From positions 4,098,618 through 4,162,617 of the forward strand of contig NC_052032.1 in assembly GCF_015832195.1 (NCBI RefSeq): a DNA stretch of 64,000 nt, read 5' to 3'. The position numbers were made by a program, and so were the translations under genes. The notes under the pieces were generated by a model. That model saw only the letters and a list, made by a program, of their open reading frames with translations, was not told the origin of the DNA and made no database searches. Of the stretch, positions 47,978 to 59,151 are shown piece by piece. The stretch is from Motacilla alba alba (taxonomy: Eukaryota; Chordata; Aves; Passeriformes; Motacillidae). Position 1 is the stretch's first letter; each line of letters begins with the position of its first letter.

Positions 47978-50900
47978 AGAGACACAAGATATCATATCAA
48001 CAAAGTCCAGCATTTATCTGTGCCTGGATATTCCCTGAACTGCACCAGCTGCAAAGGAATAGAACCTGAGCTGTATAAACCTGAAAAATTCACATTGACT
48101 TTGATGAACAAATGCTATTTCTTGCAAATGCTACCTGTGTTTTTTTGGTCACAGGCAGGATTTGCTGCTTTAAAAATGTGTTTTAAAAGCCAATTAAAAA
48201 TGTTTCAGGTGGGTGGGAAGAATTAAACTCCCCCATGGCTGAATTGCTTGCACAGTTTACCTGTGCTGCTCCTTACAGTAACCTGAGTCAGTCTTTGTGC
48301 TGCTGCTGGTAGCAGGAGACAGGGGGAAAAGTGCTACAGTAGGTTTTGCTCAGAATTCTGAATTTTTGCCAAGGAAAGAGGAGGAGGAAATAATGAACAT
48401 TTGACGGGTATTTTTCAAACAAAGGAATACTAAATTATGGTCTGGGAAGGAAGATCTTTTCTTCTAAGAGCTGACTAAGGAGCTTAGCAAAACTGAAGGG
48501 TGAAAGAGAGGAGGGATTGTTATATATAAGTAGATCAGGGTGTAGCAGCAGGGAAGGAAAAGAACCATTAAATCAAAAGCACAATGCTGAAAGAACAAAT
48601 GGGTATAATAAACAGGCCTTTAATAAATTCAGGTATTAATTAGAAGAATGCATTTAAACATCAGAAGAGCTGGATTATAGCCAGCAGGCATGGGCAGGTA
48701 AGGAGCCCACTCAGCCATAAGCTGGGCAGGGGAGTGGACCTGAATCCAACTCCATCCCTGTCTGATTCTCAAGCAAATAAATTGATTTAAGTACTTCACA
48801 GTTTTTCCTTCAGTTTGCTGCATTTCCAGGAAATGTAGAAGATATTCTCCTTTCTTCAAAGTACCTTCCTGCACATATCACAGCAGATTTTAAATAGAGT
48901 AGGTAGCTACATCACCCCTGTGTCATACATACCTTCCTCCTGTCCCACTCTTTGCTCCACAATCAGGGTTTGCTGCCTTCTCTCACTTCTGTTACTGTCC
49001 AATCTTTATTTCCTCCTCTTCCTTCACCTTGCAGCCCAAACCCTTTCAGCCCTGTCCTTCATTAAGTAAAGACAAACAGCTGCAGTTGATGCTTTCAAGC
49101 TTCAGCTCATGTGCAGCAGCTTGAACTGAAAACGTGTTTGTCTCCCTCCTTGCCCTGCTCACTTTGGGCTGCCTTGGCTTTCAGTGCACCAGCTCTCAAC
49201 CTGCCTGAGTCCCAACAGCTCGACACTTGAATAATTGAAGTGATTTACATTCCCCAAAGTGCATCCAAACAGGTTTATTATGAGTCTTTGTGACTTGTTC
49301 TTTTAAAGCACTTCTCTGACGTCTGTTCTTCATTGGAGTTCACCACCCAAGTCAGGTCACAGTGGTAATGGCAAGGTAAGTGCTGTTTCTTGAAGTTTAT
49401 TATGGGAGCTACCATCCAGGTTGGCTTAAATGATGGGTCTTTGTGTTCTTTGAGGCTGCAGAATGTGCAGGTATGATAAAAACAAAACACACTGAAAAAA
49501 TAATTCATTTCTCCATGTGGAATTTCTGTCTCTGTACCAAGAAATTTCACATGCTCCTTCATGAGCTTTTAGCCTCTTTTAGGGTGAAGTATTGCTATGT
49601 ATTTGTTTGTTTTTTTATTCTCTGCCAGTTTGTCATATGCCAGCACATCCCTTGGGATACACAAATCATCCTTGGGCCACTCTGGTCTGGCAGAAGAGGG
49701 TGTCCCTTTCTCTAGGCCAGCAGCTCCCCACTTGGCAAAGCTTCTCCTACTCTGTGTTAGTTTATTTTTATTCCCCCATCTCTCCTCTGCTCTCCTCCAC
49801 ACCAAGATGGGGCCTCCTGCAGCTGCTGCCCAATTCCAACAAACAAGTTTTGCTCTGCTGCTGGAAAATCTTCTCTTTCCATTTCCTGACCTGAGTCCAG
49901 AAGGTATCAAGTCCTCCCTCTGGATGTGCTTTAGGGGCTGTAGTATCCCTGAGGGGGACAAGGAAAACATTTTTATAGCTGCTGTGGAACTGAGAAAGTC
50001 TTTATCCAAGGCCATGTGGAAGTTGGTAGCAGAGTTTGTACAGAACCAGCACTCCAGACTCTGCCCTGTGGGTCAGTCCTAAGTTTGTCCTTCCTTTTGA
50101 ATTTGTACAGATCCCTCAGTTTACTTTGTCACAGCTCAGTACTGTGTAGCCAAAATCCCTCTCTGTGCTTTCTTCCATCCCTTTCTTCACCATTTCCCTG
50201 CCTCACTGCACTGCTGGTCTCTCAGCTTCCCCTGCCCTGCTTTGTCCATCACTCTGAAACTCCTCTCCCTGTCAGAGGAGTCTGTCTGCTCACATTTGAA
50301 CACACACCACTCATGTTAAGCAGCAAATCAATCCTGCATTCCCTGTCCTAACGTGGCATGTGGGAATCTCTCTGGAGCCCACAGTGAGGGTTACAGCTTC
50401 CTCCTTGACCTGTGCATTCCCTCCTGCTGTGGGGACTGAGCACTGGTCCCTCATCCACTAAAAGAAGATTTCAGCCTCATTTTTCACTGGCAGTGACCAG
50501 AATGACCAATCTGCTGCCTGCTGAGGAGCAAAAGGTCAGGCCAAGTCCACTTTGTGGCTACTTGTTTTTCTCCACAGTGACCAATTTCAGGCAGTAATAG
50601 AAGCATCAATAATGTCTCTGTCTTCCCTGACTGCTTCGTTTCTTCTTTTTCTTTTTCCCTATTGATTGAAATATTGCAGCCTCCATTTGTTAGCTGGGCC
50701 CCTGTGAGGCAGGCTGAGGCACTCCACACGGCCTGTGGCTTCCTCAGGAGCAGGATGTGAGGAGCTGAACTAATTTGGGGTTGTGGAAATGGTGGCCACA
50801 GAACACAACTTGTGATCTCCTTGGCTTAGGCTCTTCTGTGGCTGAGCTGTTGGTGCTCTGGGGAGTCACCTGGCAGCTGGAATTGCTCTCTTGTGTTTGC

Positions 50901-52474
50901 ATGCTGACAAGTACCAAGGAAAGGCTCCCTCAGAGCAGAGGGAAAACCCTCTCCAAGGGCTGATCACTGCAGTTCCTGCTGCCAGAGCTGCAGGTGAAGC
51001 TGAGAGCAAGAAGGAACCTTAAGGATGGGAGCTGTGTGGCACATGTGTCCCCAGAGCCACCCCAGCTGTGTCCCTGCTCAGCTCCATATGGAGCATGATC
51101 CATCCAGTAGGAATTCTGTGGAAACCAAGTCTTCCTTCCATCTCAGTGGGGAAAAAAAAAAAAAAAAAACAAAAACCAAAGCCAACAACCCCAAAAATCC
51201 CAAACCACCAGAGAGCTTAATCAGAGGCCATGCTTCTACCCTGAGGCTGGGTCAGGCCTACCAAGATCCCTCAGCCCAGAGCTTTATTGAATTTCACAGC
51301 TCCCTTTTCTCAGGATGAGTTAAAATTCAGCTGTACTGCTGCACCCCCAGCCTGGGACTCGTTTTTGAGCTGTCACCCCTGAACATTTCTCCTTGCTCAG
51401 GCTCAAGGATAGGGAAGATGATACACTCATTTTGGATTCTACCAGGCAGATCCTGTGTTGTGCATAGTCAGACCCTATTTCTTGCTATTTTCCTGTAATG
51501 CTACTTCCAATTTTTAATTGGAAATTAGAATTAAATCCAATTTCTAATTCCAATTTCTCATTCTCCACCTTGTAACTGCCCCCACAGCCTGTCTCATCTC
51601 ACCACAGACCCCAATGGCATCTAATTGTCATTGGGATTGTGTTTGGGGGTGTAAGACATTTCCTGCTCCTGTACTGACCTGCTGCTCTGCAGACTCTGTA
51701 TCCCATCAGAATCCTCCTCTGGAATACAGCTCCTTGCTGTATTCAATCCTGATTGCTGCTGACAGCCGAAAACTTGATGGAATTTGGTGGTTTTAAACAA
51801 ATCTGTTCCTGTGAGCACAGGCTTTTGACTGCAAGGGCTTTGTAGTTTAAAATTGCTGAAGTTAATTGATATTCAGGAGTGATTATTCAGTGGTAATGCA
51901 TTCATAAACAATGTCAGTGCTTGTTTGAAAAATTAAAACATTAATTTAAATTAAACTGTAAACAAGGGAAAGATGTTGTGTGCATAAGGATTGAGAAGGC
52001 CCTGCAGAACATTTGATTGCAGTGATATTGTACCTAAATCCATATGGGACACATGTATTTTTAAATCTGGAGGCTCAAAACCATTTCAGGCCCTATTTTC
52101 CACCTCTTCTCAAAGTCCTTCTTCTTTACTAAGAGGAGATGATATTCAGTGGTCACTGAATCTTCAGAAACCTCTGTCAACAATCTTCTCCATTAAACAC
52201 CTTGTCTGACTGGGACATGTGACCACCCAAGCTGGGATGTGATGGCAGTCCCACCCCATGAAGTTCTTGCTGCAATTAAAATCAACCCATTTGGGGCTGA
52301 AAAAAAAATTACAACTGCCTGTTTTCATGATCTTGCTTTTCCAACAGGAAAGGTTTCTTGGGTAGAGTGTGGCATTTGCTGAGACATTTCCCTGTCCTAA
52401 TAAATCCCTGCTTTATAGATAGATGAGACAGGTTATAAGCCTGGGTCAATAAGGGAGGCTACAGAAGTACACAG
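47978..52474. other. Unique non-coding DNA, no gene seen
   Basis: No exon is recognised. Frames at 49569-50082 overlap on both strands. An A18 run lies at 51152-51169, and an imperfect AT-rich inverted repeat at 51506-51555 ('attggaaattagaa' against 'tttctaattccaat'). No CR1 or LTR occurs in this 4.5 kb. Confidence 0.5.
51152..51169. repeat. A18 homopolymer run
   Basis: Eighteen A residues are followed by A-rich 'caaaaaccaaagcc'. No gene-like sequence precedes it, so a retroposed transcript tail is not supported. Confidence 0.9.
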
Positions 52475-52640
52475 AGCAGTGAGTTAAATCTTGGGTGACC
52501 TGGGTTCAGGATTCTGCTCTGCTACAGATCTCTCTAATCTTGAATAAGTCACCTCTTCTCTCCTGGTTTTTTTCCTGTAGCTTGGGTCTGTCAACACTAT
52601 CTTGCATCATGGGATTTTCAGAGTATAACAAATACTCCAA
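52475..52640 (+). mobile_element. MIR-like CORE-SINE relic
   Basis: The phrase 'gggtgacctgggttcagg', 'attctgctctgctacagatc', 'cttgaataagtcacctc' and 'ttcctgtagcttggg' follows the MIR core order (a description of the 'ggttcgaatcc ... gctctgccact ... ttgggcaagtcacttaacctc' consensus). It is more decayed than the copy at 47795, and its right end is uncertain. Confidence 0.62.
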
Positions 52641-53329
52641 AAGTGTGGAGGCAGTCAATGCAGGGGTAACGAGGGTCATCTAAATACCATACTTAGATAA
52701 GTAAGGATGATTATTTTCCATCTCCTTTATCCCTGCATGATAAAAATGTTCCAAGAAATCATTATATACACCACATGAGCGAGAAGCAGCAGGAGAGTAA
52801 TTCCCTGTCCTCAGCTATTTTCTATGTGTGGATGAGGTATATTTTCAGAGGGGAGGGGTGGTTATTTTATCCCTGAGCCTTTTTTTGACACATTGGTAAA
52901 CAGGTTACATTTTGCACAAGTTTGTTCATCATGCCACCCCAGTAATATTAGCAAGTAAAATATATAAAGTTATTTGTGGTGAGTGAGAATGAAATCTCCT
53001 CTCAGGGATTACTGGCAATAGAAGAGGCAGAATGACTTTAATCCTGTCCAGCACTGAGAATTCCCAGTAGTTTCAATGTTCAAAGCTTTTGTTTTCTAGA
53101 AGTTTACCTTGGGTTCCCTGTGGATCACAGCAAACTTGATTTGGTGGAATCTGATCCCTGACATTTCCTCTAACACAGTCTCTCTATCAGATAGGAATCT
53201 CATTTTTTTCCTTATGAGTGCAAGGCAAGGAAATTGTTCCTTAAAATAAACAAGAAAACTTGAAATGTCTAAATCAGCTTTCTTTCTATGGCAAAACATA
53301 TTAATTATTTATTTGTAGAAAAAATATAA

Positions 53330-53430
53330 GAAGCAGAACTCCTAGGCTCTATCTTTAGCAGCAAATGACCAATTTTACATTGTGTCCTTTCATGCCTCAG
53401 TTTCCCAATGTTCAGAAAAACCATAATTAA
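53330..53430 (+). mobile_element. MIR-like CORE-SINE relic, weak
   Basis: 'gaactcctaggctctatc', 'agcaaatgaccaatttta', 'cattgtgtcctttcatgcc' and 'tcagtttcccaatgttcag' follow the MIR middle and tail. The 'gcctcagtttccc' word is the strongest evidence. The copy is fragmented. Confidence 0.55.
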
Positions 53431-53509
53431 TTTTTAAGGCAAGATATCCCCTATCTATGCAATTCTATATTCCATTATGCTTGGTATAACCATTAAATTA
53501 TTTTTTTAA

Positions 53510-53680
53510 AGCAAATGATTTAAAACTGATAGTAAGAAATACTTTTCCTACACAGCACATAATTAACACGTGGCACTCAATGCCACAGACGTTATTGAAG
53601 GCGAGAGCCTTGGAGGATTCACAAAAGGATTAGAGATTCATATGAATAATGGGAAATTCTATTAGAGAAAATAAAAAATG
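53510..53680 (+). mobile_element. Ancient L3/CR1-type LINE relic
   Basis: 'aaaactgatagtaagaaat', 'cacagcacataattaacacg', 'tggcactcaatgccacag', 'acgttattgaaggcgagagc', 'cttggaggattcacaaaagg', 'attagagattcatatgaa' follows the 3' region of the L3/CR1 group known from reptiles and mammals. It is distinct from the recent avian CR1 tails elsewhere. The wording is a match from memory, not an alignment, but the order of blocks is convincing. Confidence 0.72.
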
Positions 53681-54176
53681 CATGAAGGATGGAGGACGTC
53701 ATGCTTTGGGGTTATAAAGCAGCTGTTAATTGAGGACAGAGACGTGCTGGGTGCACAGGACATCCTGGGATGGTTTTTCACAGGGTTTCTTGGGCAGGAC
53801 AGCAAAGCTGGGCTGCTGCAGGGGGTGCTGGGCTGCCTGAAGCTCTGCCCTCTCCCAGTGAGGCAGCTCCTGTCTAAAGGTAGCAATAAAATAAAACCCA
53901 GAGCCAGCTCTGGATGAGCCATCATGGCCTGGTACCCATGGCACAGAGGAACTGGGATTCTTGGCATTGCTTCCAGCTGATCCTGACTTTCCAGCTGTGC
54001 AGGGAGGTTTTGGGGCACCATAACCTCCCAGTGCAGGATGATGCCCCAGGCACCTTTCCTGGACAAGTTCCAGCACACTCTCCCACCTTCCCCCTGTGTA
54101 ACCCCACAAAGCCCCCACAGGTGAATCACACCTGGCTGCTCAGCTGGTTTGAAGCCATTCTTGTCCAATCTCCACC
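53681..54176. other. Unique non-coding DNA with a CTCF-like word
   Basis: A minus-strand frame of 178 codons (53662-54198) has no domain, and its flanks are a relic LINE and an LTR. The word 'ctgcagggggtgctg' at 53816-53830 resembles the CTCF core. Nothing else is recognised. Confidence 0.4.
53813..53832 (+). promoter_or_regulatory. Possible CTCF binding site
   Basis: The word 'ctgcagggggtgctg' agrees with the CTCF core (ccaccagggggcgctg type) at the central AGGGGG and the TGCTG end, but a T replaces C at one position and the left part differs. Such words also arise by chance, so this is a weak call. Confidence 0.2.
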
Positions 54177-54527
54177 TGTCGTTGCCAGGCATCCCCAAAG
54201 GGTAATAATTAGCACAGACTCCATGATTCCAGAAGGCTGATCCATCACTTTATTACACCATACTTATTAAGAACCCACCACCCTTCCGGACAGTCTGATA
54301 CAGGTGGACACAATTGGTCCTTGAATCCAAACACCATCACCATTGGCCAGTTAAGGAACCACTCTTTGGTGAACAAATCTCCATAACACATTCCACCTGT
54401 TCACAGCACCAGGTGCAGCAAGTGAAGAATTGTTTCTCGTTCTTTTCTCTGATCTTCTCACAGCCTTCCCCAGGACAATGCCTGGGAAAGTTGTGCTGCT
54501 GTCTGTGGCCAGAGGGCTGCTGCCACA
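54177..54527 (-). mobile_element. Solo LTR of an ERVL-like endogenous retrovirus, minus strand
   Basis: Reading the minus strand from 54527, it begins TGTGGCAGCAGC and ends near 'gcctggcaacgaca' at 54177. The AATAAA signal is at 54254-54249 (minus strand). It shares short blocks with the LTR at 28925: the TGTGGCA start, 'cagagaaaag', 'gtggaatgtgt', 'tgttcacc', 'agccttctg' and 'catggagtc'. The two are related families at different divergence. No internal retroviral frame adjoins it. I could not find a convincing target duplication. Confidence 0.76.
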
Positions 54528-55337
54528 TCCATCTGCCTCCTGCTCCAGAGCCTTCCACAGGCACCTTTGCAGAAGTCCTGGAGCCATTTAACAAACACCT
54601 CAGGTAGCTGACCATGTTTGCAGCTCCTGAGCAAGCAATTACAGTTCATCCAACCAAAGGCTTTCATTTAATCCAGCCTCAATTAGAAGCAAAGGCATTG
54701 CCACATCTGCCCACGAGTTCAGAAGTGTCCAGAGTTCCAATTAGATTATTGCTGTATTTCTGCAGCCTTTGATAGACTAAGACTGATTACAAAAAATAAG
54801 AAAAAGAGTGACCTTCCTCAGACTTTTCCAGTGGTATTTCCGTTAGTATTTTATAATCACTGTTTAAGGGAGAAATTGCTCTCTGGTTATTAAGGTAAAA
54901 ATTATCACCTTCTTTGACTAATAAAATCAATAAAGGCTCCTACCCTTTGAAAAGCACAGAAACCTTCTCTCTCTTCATAATTAAACATTTCAACCTAATC
55001 TGCAGCAATAATAACCTTCAAAGTTTTGTAAAATTCCTAATAATAATATCTTACAAACCACCTTTCTGCTCAGCAGGTTTCACAAATTGCAGCCCAGACT
55101 TGGAAAGCATCTTTATTCATGCCTGGACTGGGATACACATGTCAGGTTTTAAGGAGTTTTCTTGTGGAGTTTCATCATCCATGGTAAACAAATCCCTGTA
55201 GGATGTCTGAATGCTGCATTCCTGGCACAAATTAAGGGCTGTTGTTTCTGGGTTTGCTATGGAGCAGCCAGGGGATGGAATTTTTAATTGCTGGTGCCTG
55301 TAGCAGGGCATTTGCACTCACTCAGAGACCTCTAAGG
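54528..55337. other. Unique non-coding DNA between an LTR and a CR1
   Basis: The sequence is AT-rich from about 54840 to 55060 with 'aataataataaccttc'-like words. No gene, RNA or further repeat is recognised. Confidence 0.5.
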
Positions 55338-55831
55338 GTATCATGGAATGGGTTGGGTCTGAAGGGAGCTCACAGCTCCTCTAGTACCAAACCCTGCCGT
55401 GGCCAGGGACATCTTCCACTGGACCAGATTGCTCAGAGCTCCGTCCAGCCTGGCCATGGGCATTTCCAAGGATGGAACAACCTGTGCCAGGGCCTCACCA
55501 CCCTCACAGCAAAGAATTTTTTGCTGTTATCCCATGTAAACCTGCTCTTTGTCAGTTTGAAGCTGTTCCCCCTTGTCCTGTCTCTCCAGGTGCTGTAAAC
55601 AACCCCTCTCCATCTTTCTTTAGGTTCTCTTCAGGCACTGGAAGACCACAATCAGGTCACCCCAGAGCCTTCTCCTCTCCAGGCTAAACAGTCCCAACTC
55701 CCTTGGCCTTTCCTCACAGCAGAGCTGCTTTATCCCTCTGATAAACTTTGTGTCCTCCTCTGGACTCTCTCCAACATATCCATGTCCTTCCTGTGCTGGG
55801 GACCCCAGAAAGGACCAGACTGTTGCAGATA
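55338..55831 (-). mobile_element. CR1 LINE 3' end, minus strand, about 490 bp
   Basis: The plus-strand reading is 'atcatggaatgggttggg', 'cagcctggccatgggcatt', 'gtgccagggcctcacc', 'cccccttgtcctgtctctcc', 'cttctcctctccaggctaaa', 'ggcctttcctcacagc' and 'tgtgctggggacccc', which is CR1 in reverse. It extends further 5' than most copies here, reaching the 'rank of tens of codons' before the 3' untranslated part, but with no usable reading frame. Confidence 0.94.
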
Positions 55832-58800
55832 TTGACAATTTATAGCTAACTTATTTTAAAAACATTTTTTTTTTCCAAAATTTTTACTTTTTTATATGTG
55901 TGTTGGAACACAGTGGGCAGAAGCCCTTTTTGATGTCCCTTGTTCCAGCAGGGTTAGCTGTGGATGTTGAGGGTCAGTGAGGATGAGAGCACCAAATATC
56001 TCTTCAGCCCAGCTGGAGTGTCAGTGTTCACTTACACAGTGGTAAAGGGGGATCAAAATTCCTAATCTCACATGGAGAGATACTGCTCCTGCCTCTCTAA
56101 TTTCTCCTGTCCTTTTCTGGAGCTCCATTTATCAGGATTACTTGCTCCTCAGACAAGTTATCTCTGTCAGGCTTGAATGGCTGCTCTCCCAGGCACCGAG
56201 AGACATCCCAGCTAATTAACTATCATCCTACATTTGATGATGACAAGCATCCACTGAGAACCTTCCATCCCAGTGGATCTCCTGGAGCTCCACATATTAA
56301 ACAAACCTGGCTGTGCCAAGCCCAGGGATTTCCTCCTCACAAATGAGTGGCAAGAAGTTTGGAGCCGAGTTTAGGGGCAGGCAGAGGAGCTGTGCTCCAG
56401 TTCATGGCAAGGGGAAGGAGTGCCCTGATGGAATGATTAACTTGTCTAGGAAAATGATGTCTCTGCAGGGATTTTATTTCACATGGAGCTGCCACCAGGA
56501 GCCCTGCAACAGAGCAGGAAATACAGCTTAGGAATCCCCTCTCAGCAGTGCTCATGTCTGGAATACCTGAAGGTAACATATGTGTGTGTGTCAACTTAGA
56601 GTTAGGCAATCATAGTTCAAAATTCCCCATTTTGATCTAATCTAACCCTTTCCTAGGAAAAACATTTCTAAACATGGGTGTTTTCTTATGAAAGAATGCC
56701 CTTTCAGTGCCTGTCCTTGAAACCTCTTAGGCATTCCCAAGGGATGACTGGGCCAATGCTGGACTCTTTTTATCCATATTTAAGCCATTTCAATGAGTGA
56801 TCTTAAACAGCCTTCTGTGGCCCTGAGTTGTGTAGTATGGACAAGCCCTCTGACTCCTTTAGGCATCTGGGAAACACCTGTTTTGGGGCAAACCTTATCT
56901 CTAGAGTTCAGTTTTGTTTGGGGACGGCTTGGCTCTGACTTTCAACAACGTCCTCAAATCCCGTAACAACCAAAATGCACATCTACATTTAGAAGAAAAA
57001 TAAAAATCCCCAAGGCCTTTGTACCCCTCCCTTTCTCCCTCTGTGACTGAAGACAATAATTTGTGCACAGTACCAGGAGATAAAAGAGCTGCCTAAACAC
57101 TGAGTGCTGCTGTGGGCAGGACTCGGTGGGTGTGAATCTGTGCAGCCCCACTGAAGGGGATAAAACTCTGCTGATTTCTACCTGCTTTGGACTCAGGCCC
57201 TCTCCTATTTATTACTGTTATCACCTGAACCTGAGTTGCAGCTCTCCCCCATGTTTACTCATCACTGACCTTATCACATCTCCTTTCATTTGCTTCCTAG
57301 CTGAACAATTTACATTTCACCTCCTTGGAGCTTTTTTTTTTTCTTGGATGAGACTCCTTTCATCTCTCATCATAATGTTCAATAATGACATTTCCATTTG
57401 CTTTCCTTTTCATGAGGCTTCTTTTTGAAAACAGGATCTGACCTCCCTCTTTGTATTCTCCCATCAGCCAAGAATCACATTGAGCATGAATTTAATTGAC
57501 TTATTACATCTTTACAGAACGTGGGTCCTTTAGGTTTGTGTGTGTTCTGTATGTTTGTTTGTTAATTCCTGGGTCTTTGAGAAGTAGATTATGCAATTTC
57601 CAGAGCTTATTTCCCATTACTATTGAATCTTTCAATTGAACTGAATTTCATTGTGAGATGGAAAATAGAATGAACTGAAAATTCAACTGAAAACATGTCA
57701 GTATTGTTGATACATGTGCTAGTGCTATTATAGGCTTTATCAGCTTATTTTCTCTTCTGGGGCTGAGTAGGGAGGGGAAACATCAAATAAACAAAAGCAA
57801 GCAGAGTTGTTTTTTTCTTTCACTGAAAGAAATGTCTATATTACACTGAATAAAACCTTATTTGCCCTGTTTTGATGAACATGAAACCCACCTGATCCCG
57901 TTCTTCAGTCCTCAGTTGGAAAACTGCTCATTTCAGTGAATGTTCAGCATCACTTTTATTTAGCAGCCTCCTGATGTGGAGCAAACTGCCCCCTCACTAT
58001 TGATCCAGAGGGAATGTCATTGATTATGCCTGCAGAGAATCTGGCCCATGATGATAAAAAGTGACACTGGTGCTGGTGGCACCTTGTGGCTCATGCCAGC
58101 AGGGTGCTGCTGTGACACACAACAACACAGGGAAAGGACCAGTGGGTACAAAGCCTATTTTCAATGTTTAGGTTGCATAAACAAATGTTGCTTTGTTGCT
58201 GGGGTCATGGGAAGGTGCAATATTTCCTGGGAAGCAGAGTGTGGTGGAGAGCTCAGGGACTGTAGTCCCTCCCTCCTGTGCTGTACCCCCAGAGAATGGG
58301 ATGTGTAACCGCTGTGCCTTGTTTCTTTTCCTCTGACATTCCAGGAGTTCCTGCGTGCTATTTGCCTTTTTGAGCACTTCTGAGCACTAAACTAGCATTT
58401 TATAGAAGTAATTACAATGACTCCAGGATCCCATTCCTGACTGGAAATGTGGAGTTTGGCTTATTTTCCCTGTGTACATTACTTAGCACTTATCAAACAC
58501 TGAATTTCATTTGTCATCACTGAATCCTTATCTCAGGAGTATTCTGTGATCCTCTACAGTCAGGTTCACATTTGACTATGCTCAGTTATTTCGTGTCTTC
58601 CACAAACTCCATCTTCTTTCTGTGAACTCTCTTTCCCAACACAATTATGAATATATTAAATATGTTCATTCCTGGCTTTTTTGGTGATTTAACAAGAAAA
58701 CTTCTCTCATCCCATGAGCTCAGAGCTGCTTTAAGAGCTTTGAGACGTTACCACGAGACGTTTGTTTTGTTTTTTAATTTCTGAGCTCTGCATTGACTAA

Positions 58801-59000
58801 ATCATCCTTATTGATATATTCCTTAATCACTTGGAAGAGCCTGGAATGATTTGTGAGAGATGACTTCACTCTACAACTGCTGTATTGACTCTTCCCAAAG
58901 AATGATGTGCTGCCCATGTGTTCACTAATTCTGTTTGGGTTACTTTCTAATAATTTGTCTTGGTGCAGCAATCAGACCTGGTGATTTGGGTTCCAGAGTT
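55832..59000. other. Unique non-coding DNA, no gene seen
   Basis: A TG run of about six units lies at 56579-56592. The segment at 56160-56262 ('gctaattaactatcatcc', 'catttgatgatgacaagc') is unique with homeodomain-like words and could be regulatory. AT-rich sequence follows from 57400 to 57900. No coding exon, RNA or transposon tail is recognised. Confidence 0.5.
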
Positions 59001-59151
59001 GGGTTTGGTTTTTTTGTTTGTTTGTTTTGGGGTTATTTTTGTTTTGTTTTTCGGTTGTGATGTTTTGTGGGGTTTTTTGTTTGTTTTTTGTTTGTTTGTT
59101 TGTTTTTGTGGGGTTTTTTGGGGTTTTTTTTTGGTTTTTTGGTTTTTTTTT
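59001..59151. repeat. G/T-only-like low-complexity tract, about 150 bp
   Basis: The plus strand is almost entirely G and T (GTTT units, TTTTGGGG, GGGGTTTTTT), with hardly any A or C. The complement gives AAAC and CCCCAAAA runs that translate into Lys/Asn-rich frames, which are not genes. GGGG runs at several places could allow quadruplex-like structure. Confidence 0.95.

Noticed and set aside
53662..54198. 178-codon minus-strand open frame
   Set aside because: It spans from an ancient LINE relic to an LTR edge and has no recognisable protein content.
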